NCBI GenBank assembly: GCA_041920275.1
Contig: JAYRSE010000021.1
Location: 1 to 5,332 of the forward strand
From: UBA12088 sp041920275
GTDB lineage: Bacteria > Patescibacteriota > Minisyncoccia > Phycocordibacterales > UBA12088
Reading direction: 5' to 3'
DNA: 5,332 bases
Part shown: positions 1 to 5,332 of the stretch, in pieces
Layout: every line of letters begins with the position of its first letter
Numbering within the stretch: position 1 is the first letter of the stretch
Translations under genes and position numbers: made by a program
Notes under the pieces: generated by a model
Seen by the model: the letters and a program-made list of their open reading frames with translations, nothing else
What the model was told of the DNA's origin: nothing
Databases searched by the model: none

Positions 1-319
1 CGAGATCGAAGCGTACATAGAGAAGAACAAACACCTCCCCTGGCTCACCCCCCGTGGCAGCGGTGCCATGGGTATCACGGAGCGCTTGAACGAGGTCTTG
101 GAAGCGCTCGAAAACCTCTACCTCATCGCCTTCGACTTCGCGAAACGGCTGGTCGCGGTCGAAGAAAACGTCTCCGACCTTGCGGAGGAGAACGTCGACC
201 ATGCGGAAGAGCTTGCACAACAAGCTGCCGAGATCGAGGCATTAAAGAAGAAGAACGCTCAGTTGGAAGCAACGGTGAATTCGCTCGTCAAGTCAGTGCG
301 TTCCATGGACTCAAATTGA
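1..319 (+). CDS. C-terminal part of a tail-fibre/surface-like protein with coiled-coil tail (5' partial)
   Basis: The frame is open from base 2 to the TGA at 317-319 with no start needed inside the window. The ATG at 68 is therefore probably an internal Met of a longer gene; 105 residues are visible. The visible part begins with IEAYIEKNKHLPWL, followed by an ITERLNEVLEALENLYL segment. From memory, this resembles the C-terminal end of long fibre or surface proteins, where an EAYIxxNxHLPxx stretch leads into a helix, often near an S74-type chaperone domain. No S74 catalytic motif is visible here. The last 60 or so residues are rich in Glu, Ala, Leu and Lys with heptad-like spacing and end in a basic stretch, which suggests a coiled-coil trimerisation tail. 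It could also be just the tail of an unrelated coiled-coil protein. No signal peptide or membrane segment is visible in this part. It converges on the esterase gene with 52 bases between the two stops and no obvious terminator. Confidence 0.6.
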   Translation, partial: EIEAYIEKNKHLPWLTPRGSGAMGITERLNEVLEALENLYLIAFDFAKRLVAVEENVSDLAEENVDHAEELAQQAAEIEALKKKNAQLEATVNSLVKSVRSMDSN

Positions 320-371
320 CCGGTGATTCGGACGCCAAGCACCCTGCCGACACACAAACCCGGTGACCACA

Positions 372-1096
372 TTACTCCGTTCCGTTCGGATCAGCGACCA
401 TACCGCGTCTCTCAAGGTACGAGATAAGTGCGGGTGCGAGATACTTTTCCACCAAAAGCGCATACCCGTCCGCGGTGGGGTGAATACCGTCATCGAGAAG
501 ATACCGCCTGTCACGAAAGACCTCTTCGGTCAAAAACGGAACCAGAGTGGCGTGATACTCGCGCGCGAGCTTGGGATACAGCGCATCGAACTCCTCTTTG
601 TACTCGATCCCCGCATTTTGCGGCGCCTGCATGCGGAGCAACAGTACCGCGGGTGCGGTGTCGCCACCGCTTGTAAGTACCGACAGTATGGCACGGAGAT
701 TCTCCTCGACGTTCCGCATGGGCAACGACCGCAGCGCGTCGTTACCGCCGATCCCGAGCAGAACGACGCTCGGACCCTGCGCACGTATGAACGAAGCTCG
801 CGCTCGCGCGCACCCGCGGTCGTCTCACCGCTCACGCCGGCGTTCACCACCCGTATCGCATACCCCCGCGCCCGAAGCGTCCGTTCAAGAATGACCGGAT
901 AACTCTCGCCAAGCGGCACACCGTACCCGGCAGTGAGACTGTCTCCGAACGCGATCACGAGCGTCTCATTGCCAACGTTCGGTTGTTCGTCCGTGATAGC
1001 GACGGGTTTCTCCTCGTTCACGCGCAGAGCGAGAACACCCGCCCCAACGAGTACCAGGACAAAAACACCCAAAAGACCGCTAGTAATTTTCTTCAT
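372..1096 (-). pseudogene. tesA: TesA-like SGNH hydrolase (esterase/lysophospholipase), frame broken by one missing base
   Basis: Two minus-strand frames together encode one SGNH/GDSL hydrolase. The 5' part (from 1096) starts MKKITSGLLGVFVLVLVGAG, a signal anchor or signal peptide without a lipobox Cys. It then carries block I GDSLTAGYG (Ser53) and block II NAGVSGETTAGARER (Gly90). The 3' part, in the other frame and open only below 825, carries block III IGGNDALR (Asn119) and block V DDGIHPTADGY (Asp203, His206), ending at TAA 372-374. Adding one base around 797-824 gives 241 residues. It also gives a Gly-to-Asn distance of 29, the same as Gly44 to Asn73 in E. coli TesA. Family members cleave acyl esters and thioesters in the periplasm or outside the membrane. 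The start at 1096 overlaps the permease stop by 17 bases. An in-frame ATG at 1108 is possible, and neither has a clear ribosome-binding site, so translational coupling is likely. The break may be a real mutation or a sequencing or assembly error. No slippery heptamer is visible to suggest programmed frameshifting. Confidence 0.88.
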
Positions 1097-3569
1097 ACGC
1101 AAGTACATGTCGAAGCGACACCGAATCAGTGCGCCAAAGCGTAACACCCATGCCCGCAACACCCGCCACAAGCGCGCCCAACGCGACGAGGACCTCTGCG
1201 TCTCGGTACTCAAATACCTCTATTTCAAGGACACGGTATACGAGCCACGCGGTCGCACCGAGCGCCACCAGATACGCAAGCACGGATGCGAGGAGTGTCG
1301 TGCTTACCGTCTCAAGCACGTACACGAATTCCACCATTCGCGCTCGCATTCCGATCGCAAGCAAACGCGCACCGTCACGACGTCTACTCTGATAGGATAG
1401 CAGCACCAATGCGATGATAAGAAGACATGCAAGCACGAGACCCGGAAGCGCCACTAAGTATGAGAGCAACAGAAGCGTGTCGACGATCTGTTGCGAAAGC
1501 GTGCGCACGACGGCGGTGTCGATCACGCTCACATTGGGCATCTCGCGAGCAACGAACGCTTCAAGTGCGTCCACTTCTTCCGTACTTCCATAGAGATACC
1601 CGAAGTAGGTGGTGGGAAAACGAGCAAGGTCGGCCGGCGATCCCACAAAATAGAAGAATGGCAGACCGTTTCTGGTCTCCACATCCCGAATACTGCTCAC
1701 GGTACCCGCCACCTCGAACCCCTGTACGGAAAGCGTGATCCTGGCACCGAGCCGAATACCCGCCCGCTCGGCAAAATCTCGCTCGACGGAAAAGAGCCCC
1801 TGCTCGCTTCCCTGCCATGTTCCTTCCACCACTCGCTCGTCTGCAAGCAGGTGGGAGCGGTAGGTGATGTTGAACTCTCTTCCAAGCTCGCGGTCAACAC
1901 CACTTTCACCGAGTGCAAGTGCATCCTGCACACGAAGGTCATCTATCGCGATGATACGCGCGCCGACGTTCGGAAACAGGACGAGATCGGGATATCGCAA
2001 CGCGAGAGAGTCCCGTTGGCTCTCTTGCACATCAATCACATAGAGCGGCGGCAAGGTTGCAGACAGGTCGGTGCGCAAAAACTCCGTAAGCGATGCATGT
2101 GTCAGCGCAAGTGTGACAAAAGCGACCAGGCCCACGAAAAGCGATCCGAACGACACCGCACCGAACACGCCGTCGTCTCGCTTTTCCGCAATGACCACAC
2201 GCAACAAAAACCCGAATCGACGTCGCACTCGATATAGAAACAGAAGTGCGGTGCGGTAAAGCGCAACCGTACTCAGGTATACAAGCGCAATGAAGAAAAG
2301 TGCGACAACACCCGTCGCAACAGTTCCGAGCGCGAACGTCGCAAGGGCTACGAGCGGTACACCGACGCCGAACAAAGCGAACACGCCGTACCTGACACGA
2401 TCGCGCGTACGCACCCGTGCGACCTCATTGGTGAGCAACGCTCGCGGTACGCTCGTACGATACATGCGAAACACCGGCAAACTTGCGGAAAGCGTGGTCA
2501 TACACACGACACCGAACATGTACAGTATCTCACCGTACCGCACCACGTCGGGCAGGAACACGCCGAAACGGTGTGCCACGTAGTCGCGCGCGGAATCGGC
2601 AAGCAGATATCCCGCACAGGTACCCACGACACCCGCAACGAGTACCACCGCGCCGAGCGTCACTCCCAGTATGGCGATGAGGGTGCCGTTCGTGGTGCCA
2701 AGTGCACGCAAAATAGCAAATGAACGCTGGAATCTGCGTTCAATGGCAAGTATGCCCACATACACATTCACCGCGGCAAGGAGTGCGGTCACCAAAACGA
2801 CCACACCGAGAAAGCGCTCCAACGCGGAAAGACCCGCAAGCGCACCACCGGAACCATCACCCGCGAGCTCCACCCGGTACCCACGCGCACGCATCTCATC
2901 ACGAAACTCCTCGCGCTCACGTTCCGGCACGTTCGACGAGAGTACCGCCGACACTTGGTAGTCCGCGCGCAAGAGCTCCGGGGTGAGGCCGCTGCGTGCA
3001 AGACCGGAAAACGACATGAGCACCCGCGGCAAAAAACGAAACCCTCCGAAGAGCGCGTCCGGTTCTTGCTCGATAATGCCCGCCACACGGTATGGTATTT
3101 CGCCAAGCATGACCGTCGAACCTGTATGTACGGCCAATCGCTCCGCCACGTTCGCATCGAGCAGTATCGCGTCCTCCGCAAGCGGTGTGTATGGCGAACC
3201 ATCACGTAAGACCACACTCCCCACGAGCGGAAAGGATTCGTCCACAACCCTGAAAGAAACGGACGCCACCGCTCCCCCATGCTGCAGGGTGCCGGAAAAC
3301 GTTTGCTCTCGTGTTCGCGCAATCGGCACGGAGGAGAACGTGCCCCACACATCCTCCTCGATGGCGAAGTTGCCACGCACCGCTACATCACCCCCGACCG
3401 CCGCCCTGTTACGTTCGGCCAGGTACCCCTCGACGCTACTCGTAAGAAGTGCGACACAGGTGACGACCAGAGCGGTAAGCGAGAGTGACGCCACCGGCAG
3501 AATGTACTTGCGCCATTCACCGCGCACGAGGCGGAGCGCATAGCGTAATGTCATGCTATTCGTCTTCAT
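1080..3569 (-). CDS. ybbP: YbbP-like ABC transporter permease (FtsX/MacB-type, ten membrane segments)
   Basis: This is an 829-residue inner-membrane permease, close to the usual 800-850 of YbbP proteins. Predicted hydrophobic segments lie near residues 23-43, 254-276, 297-323, 347-367, 395-416, 418-446, 470-490, 698-726, 751-779 and 792-812. That is the two-times FtsX layout with two large extracytoplasmic domains, about 44-253 and 491-697. The second domain carries the family signature FNITYRSHLLADERVVEGTW (566-585), followed by FSVERDFAERAGIRLG and a FEVAGTVSSIRDVETRNGLPFF-like stretch. Together these separate YbbP from plain MacB. The N-terminus LRLVRGEWRKY and the segment RSFAILRALGTTNGT (a cytoplasmic coupling-type loop) also fit. 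The start at 3569 was chosen because AGAGGG lies 8 bases upstream. It overlaps the ATPase stop by 14 bases. A longer start at 3629 would lie deep in the ATPase gene, and a Met at 3554 is also possible. The partner is the ATPase just upstream. The substrate is unknown, but the linked esterase suggests lipid or ester compounds. Confidence 0.93.
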   Translation of the reverse strand: MKTNSMTLRYALRLVRGEWRKYILPVASLSLTALVVTCVALLTSSVEGYLAERNRAAVGGDVAVRGNFAIEEDVWGTFSSVPIARTREQTFSGTLQHGGAVASVSFRVVDESFPLVGSVVLRDGSPYTPLAEDAILLDANVAERLAVHTGSTVMLGEIPYRVAGIIEQEPDALFGGFRFLPRVLMSFSGLARSGLTPELLRADYQVSAVLSSNVPEREREEFRDEMRARGYRVELAGDGSGGALAGLSALERFLGVVVLVTALLAAVNVYVGILAIERRFQRSFAILRALGTTNGTLIAILGVTLGAVVLVAGVVGTCAGYLLADSARDYVAHRFGVFLPDVVRYGEILYMFGVVCMTTLSASLPVFRMYRTSVPRALLTNEVARVRTRDRVRYGVFALFGVGVPLVALATFALGTVATGVVALFFIALVYLSTVALYRTALLFLYRVRRRFGFLLRVVIAEKRDDGVFGAVSFGSLFVGLVAFVTLALTHASLTEFLRTDLSATLPPLYVIDVQESQRDSLALRYPDLVLFPNVGARIIAIDDLRVQDALALGESGVDRELGREFNITYRSHLLADERVVEGTWQGSEQGLFSVERDFAERAGIRLGARITLSVQGFEVAGTVSSIRDVETRNGLPFFYFVGSPADLARFPTTYFGYLYGSTEEVDALEAFVAREMPNVSVIDTAVVRTLSQQIVDTLLLLSYLVALPGLVLACLLIIALVLLSYQSRRRDGARLLAIGMRARMVEFVYVLETVSTTLLASVLAYLVALGATAWLVYRVLEIEVFEYRDAEVLVALGALVAGVAGMGVTLWRTDSVSLRHVLAYEENY

Positions 3570-4233
3570 AGAGCCGTCCCTCTTTGAGCTCGAGCACACG
3601 ATCCATGCGCGCGGCGATTCCGTGATCATGTGTTATCACGATCAAGGTCGCACCTTCCCGCGTCACCTCCTCAAGAAGGAGTTCGAACACCGCACCGCCG
3701 GTAATGCGGTCCAAACTGCCGGTCGGCTCATCCGCAAGAATGAGTGCGGGAGCGTTCACAAGCGCGCGTGCAATGGCGACCCGTTGCTTCTCTCCGCCCG
3801 AAAGCGTGCGCGGGTACGCGTCTCTCCGGTGGGTGAGCGACACCCGTTCGAGAAGCGCTTCGACTCGTTCGGGATTCCGCAGGTGTGCAATATCGAGTGG
3901 CGCGGAGACGTTCTCTTCCACGGTAAAGGGGGTCACGAGCTCGAACGATTGAAAAATAATACCGATGTCCTTGTTGCGGTACTGTGCCATATCACGCTCA
4001 CCCAACGTGGCGATGTTCGTACCACCCACCTGCACACACCCCGCATCCGCAGTGTCCAGTCCGGCAATAAGCGCAAGCAGGGTGGACTTCCCTGAGCCGG
4101 AGGGGCCCACGATGGCAACATGCTCTCCACGCCGTATCCTCGCATCCACACCTGAGAGCACCGCCACCGTCCCCACGGGAGTGTGGAACGACTTGGTGAC
4201 GCCCGCAAGTACCACATGTTCTGCATCCATCAT
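3556..4233 (-). CDS. ybbA: YbbA-like ABC transporter ATP-binding protein
   Basis: This is a 225-residue ABC ATPase of the LolD/MacB/YbbA class, which hydrolyses ATP on the cytoplasmic side to drive its partner permease. All motifs are intact: Walker A GPSGSGKST (43-51), Q-loop Gln95 in IIFQSFELV, signature LSGGEKQR (144-151), Walker B ALILADEPTGSLD with catalytic Glu169, and H-loop His202 in ITHDHG. The A-loop region FHTPVGTVAVLSGV and the short length are typical of the class. The start was placed at MMDAEHVVLAGVTKSF, which matches family N-termini. A GTG at 4251 would add six residues (MWYHVS) and has an AGGA about 10 bases upstream, so it cannot be excluded. The gene overlaps the permease start by 14 bases and appears to be the first gene of the ybbA-ybbP-tesA-like operon. 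YbbA is assigned rather than LolD or MacB because the following permease has YbbP features and an esterase follows. Confidence 0.94.
   Translation of the reverse strand: MMDAEHVVLAGVTKSFHTPVGTVAVLSGVDARIRRGEHVAIVGPSGSGKSTLLALIAGLDTADAGCVQVGGTNIATLGERDMAQYRNKDIGIIFQSFELVTPFTVEENVSAPLDIAHLRNPERVEALLERVSLTHRRDAYPRTLSGGEKQRVAIARALVNAPALILADEPTGSLDRITGGAVFELLLEEVTREGATLIVITHDHGIAARMDRVLELKEGRLYEDE
3578..3583 (-). promoter_or_regulatory. Ribosome-binding site of the YbbP-like permease
   Basis: AGAGGG on the minus strand sits 8 bases before the ATG at 3567-3569, inside the end of the ATPase gene. It is the best Shine-Dalgarno match in the operon. It is the reason for preferring the start at 3569 over the upstream codon at 3629 or the internal ATG at 3554. 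Confidence 0.6.
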
Positions 4234-4556
4234 GGATACATGGTACCACACCTTTCCGCATTCCTGCGAAATGCGCCCTTCTTGGGCGATGCCGCATGCT
4301 TGAAAAGGAACCGTGCGGGCCGACTCGCCCGAGCATCAAGCCGAAACCAACAAACCGACCGCACGTTGACTCCCGAAAGCACGCCCAGCGGTCGATAGGT
4401 ATCCTGCACGGCGATCCAAAGCGGTACGTTCTTTGATCATTTATGCATCCCGTACCACACGGGGTTGTGGCATATGCGCCACCCTATGCCACGCACAACA
4501 GCCACAAGCATCGAACAAACACGGTGACGGCGCAACGCTTCGAGAGCGGCACCACG
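4234..4556. other. Non-coding stretch with short inverted repeats upstream of the ybbA-like gene
   Basis: No convincing gene is visible in these 323 bases, which probably hold the operon leader and the 3' end of the GIY-YIG transcript. Short inverted repeats are present. One is CGCCC-TTCTT-GGGCG at 4274-4288. Another is CGTGCGG (4312-4318) with CCGCACG (4359-4365). A third is GTGGCAT (4467-4473) with ATGCCAC (4486-4492), and it competes with CCACA/TGTGG (4455-4459 and 4466-4470). None is followed by a T-run on either strand, so I do not call a rho-independent terminator. A 34-codon minus-strand frame (4336-4440) starts ATGATCAAAG, but its codon use is unlike the neighbours. No clear -35/-10 pair was seen. 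Confidence 0.5.
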
Positions 4557-4808
4557 TTACCGGTCGAGCGACTGCCGTATGAGATCCATCTTTTGGGCTC
4601 GTGTCCACCGCTTGATCTCAGCCTCGCGACGGCACGCCTCGGATCGCGTGGCGCACGCTTCCGTGTAGCGCAACACTGACACACCGCGCGCACGCGTGTA
4701 CTTGGCACCCTGCGCACGCGTGTGTTCACCCACCCGCCGCATCACATCGGTCGTCACCCCGGTGTACAGCGTACCGTCACCACATTCCAAAATGTACACG
4801 TACCACAT
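4557..4808 (-). CDS. Small GIY-YIG domain protein, YhbQ/UPF0213 type
   Basis: This 83-residue single-domain GIY-YIG protein has nearly the whole sequence taken up by the domain. MWYVYILECGDGTLYTGVTT carries the two defining tripeptides in their usual variant form (YVY at 3-5, YTG at 15-17). They are followed by DVMRRVGEHT (Arg24/Arg25, His29) and the C-terminal REAEIKRWTRAQK (Glu62/Glu64, Lys66), which is typical of the YhbQ/UPF0213 group. GIY-YIG domains bind metal and cleave or nick DNA, but the role of this small group is not settled. The start is set at 4808 because family members begin MWYVYIL. A GTG at 4838 would add ten residues that include a tandem 7-base repeat and do not match the family. 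Neither start has a clear ribosome-binding site. The gene is transcribed in the same direction as the ABC operon but lies over 300 bases from it, so it is probably a separate unit. Confidence 0.88.
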   Translation of the reverse strand: MWYVYILECGDGTLYTGVTTDVMRRVGEHTRAQGAKYTRARGVSVLRYTEACATRSEACRREAEIKRWTRAQKMDLIRQSLDR

Positions 4809-4902
4809 ACCTACGGGTCGAGGGTCGAGTGACCACACTCATACTTATGGGAAAAGTGTGACACACCGATGCACACCGTGCAACTTCTCGATGCGCGATC
4901 GA

Positions 4903-4954
4903 ACAAATGGAATTACCACGTTAATACTGTAAATATAGTGGTAATTCACAAATG
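4903..4954. repeat. 38-base inverted repeat flanked by perfect 7-base direct repeats
   Basis: GAATTACCAC (4910-4919) is repeated exactly in inverse orientation as GTGGTAATTC (4938-4947), around an 18-base AT-rich centre. Immediately outside both arms is the same heptamer, ACAAATG, in direct orientation (4903-4909 and 4948-4954). This is the layout of a tiny transposable element with terminal inverted repeats and a target duplication. It equally suits an operator or hairpin in the leader of the GIY-YIG gene, whose start is about 100 bases away. No T-run follows either arm, so it is not a typical terminator. Confidence 0.75.
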
Positions 4955-4984
4955 ATCGAAAGATCTGGCATGCATCGCGTAAGC

Positions 4985-4996
4985 GAGTACGTACTC
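4985..4996. repeat. Perfect 12-base palindrome
   Basis: GAGTACGTACTC is fully self-complementary without a spacer. It lies just outside the candidate TGT end of the neighbouring insertion sequence (4999-5001). It could be a protein-binding site, an insertion target or chance. Confidence 0.45.
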
Positions 4997-5049
4997 CGTG
5001 TTACATGGGGAATCGGGTACAATCACGATTGATCTCAGGTGTAAATTAT

Positions 5050-5332
5050 CTACGCGTTGTCCCCGCCTAGCGAGGATATCGACCTCTCCTCGGTCTCTCC
5101 GTTTGCAAACATCGTTAGTCGTTCAATCGGTGTTTGGTTCCCGAGTCCGCCATGCTTCCGTTCGTGGTTAAAGTGATCCACGAAGCGGTAGAGTGAACGG
5201 CGTCTGTCGACACGGTCGGCAAAACGGTTCTTTCGATGCCATTCTTCCATGAGTGTGCGTATGACACGTTCCGCCTTGCCGTTGGTCTGTGGGGTACGAG
5301 GTTTCGTGAAGTGTTGCGTGATGTTGTGTTCA
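5050..5332 (-). CDS. IS481-like DDE transposase, C-terminal part (runs off the window)
   Basis: The minus-strand frame is open from the window edge to the TAG at 5050-5052, giving 93 visible residues. HFTKPRTPQTNGKAERVIRT contains the end of the integrase core, and the Glu of NGKAE (codon 5269-5271) is the expected third catalytic residue of the DDE triad. It is followed by LMEEWHRKN, a Tyr-Arg-Phe-Val-Asp helix, and HFNHERKHGGLGNQTPIERL, the C-terminal rve_3-like segment seen in IS481 and related IS3-type transposases. The protein catalyses cut-and-paste or copy-type movement of its own element. The ATG at 5250 is internal, and the true start lies beyond the right edge. Nothing in this part is disrupted, and the C-terminal tail after PIERL (about 24 residues) is plausible. 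Whether the element is complete cannot be judged. Confidence 0.88.
   Translation of the reverse strand, partial: EHNITQHFTKPRTPQTNGKAERVIRTLMEEWHRKNRFADRVDRRRSLYRFVDHFNHERKHGGLGNQTPIERLTMFANGETEERSISSLGGDNA
5050..5332 (-). mobile_element. Insertion sequence of the IS481 type, one end (partial)
   Basis: The transposase fragment marks an insertion sequence whose transposase 3' end faces this window. Its outer boundary is not defined. It probably extends beyond the stop codon to somewhere between 4960 and 5049, because IS481 elements have short non-coding ends and a TGT at 4999 could be the terminus. The entry is limited to the part that the transposase supports. Confidence 0.6.

Larger units (their letters stand above)
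4809..5049. other. Non-coding region between the GIY-YIG gene and the transposase
   Basis: These 241 bases contain no credible gene and are locally AT-rich around 4900-4960 compared with the rest of the window. They hold a tandem pair of GGGTCGA (4815-4828), the palindrome GTGTG-A-CACAC (4856-4866), and the repeat-flanked inverted repeat described separately (4903-4954). They also hold a perfect 12-base palindrome, GAGTACGTACTC (4985-4996). The outer end of the insertion sequence to the right should lie somewhere between about 4960 and 5049. A TGT at 4999-5001 is one candidate terminus, but its partner end is outside the window. No reliable promoter could be picked. Confidence 0.5.

Noticed and set aside
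47..125. Residues resembling engineered protease tags: TPRGSGAMG (thrombin-like) and ENLYLIAF (TEV-like) in the first gene
   Set aside because: Neither is an exact tag (LVPRGS and ENLYFQ are required), and both sit inside a natural-looking coiled-coil gene with native flanks. Coincidence rather than a vector sequence.
320..371. Bidirectional terminator between the convergent first gene and esterase
   Set aside because: Only a 7-base direct repeat (CCGGTGA at 320-326 and 360-366) and weak dyads are present, with no stable stem plus T-run.
363..902. Plus-strand 179-residue open frame opposite the esterase
   Set aside because: Antisense to SGNH blocks that are clearly coding on the minus strand. 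Composition is typical of a GC-rich shadow frame.
1491..2237. Plus-strand 248-residue open frame opposite the permease
   Set aside because: Antisense shadow of the well-supported YbbP gene. Its translation is rich in Arg, His and Ser with no domain-like pattern.
4274..4288. CGCCC-TTCTT-GGGCG hairpin as a rho-independent terminator
   Set aside because: The stem is only 5 pairs and no T-run follows on either strand.
4336..4440. Minus-strand 34-codon frame starting ATGATCAAAG with a weak GGGA upstream
   Set aside because: It is short, its third-position GC looks lower than in the neighbouring genes, it has no recognisable motif, and it overlaps the inverted-repeat leader.
4910..4947. CRISPR-like or tandem array at the palindrome
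   Set aside because: There is a single dyad with no repeat-spacer periodicity and no cas genes in the window.

Overview
The window is GC-rich bacterial DNA using the standard code: TGA, TAG and TAA all serve as stops at sensible gene ends. Five protein genes can be supported, and two of them run off the edges. The organism cannot be fixed from this stretch. The C-terminal motif of the first gene resembles the ends of long surface or tail-fibre-like proteins that I recall from Patescibacteria (Parcubacteria-type) genomes. The rest is compatible with that lineage but does not prove it.

Layout. Bases 1-319 (+) hold the end of a fibre or surface protein with a coiled-coil tail. It converges, after a 52-base gap, on a tightly packed minus-strand operon read from about 4233 down to 372. 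The operon order is a YbbA-type ABC ATPase, a large YbbP-type ten-helix ABC permease, and a TesA-like SGNH esterase/lysophospholipase. The first two reading frames overlap by 14 bases and the last two by 17. The esterase is broken by what looks like a single missing base near 797-824. With that base restored, its catalytic block spacing matches E. coli TesA exactly over the break.

Upstream of the operon lies about 320 bases with no convincing gene (4234-4556) but several short inverted repeats. Next is a small GIY-YIG protein of the YhbQ/UPF0213 type on the minus strand (4557-4808). After it comes a second non-coding stretch of about 240 bases. This contains a striking AT-rich 38-base inverted repeat flanked by perfect 7-base direct repeats, which could be a miniature mobile element or an operator. 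The window ends inside the 3' part of an IS481-like DDE transposase (5050 to the edge, minus strand).

How the genes fit together. YbbA and YbbP should form an inner-membrane ABC complex of the MacB/LolCDE-like, mechanotransmission class. TesA hydrolyses ester and thioester bonds of lipids outside the cytoplasm. In E. coli these three genes are also neighbours (tesA is divergent from ybbAP). The linkage here in one overlapping transcription unit therefore supports a shared role in envelope lipid or ester metabolism. I found no wholly new system. The most interesting items are the frame-broken tesA in an otherwise intact operon and the small repeat-flanked palindrome.
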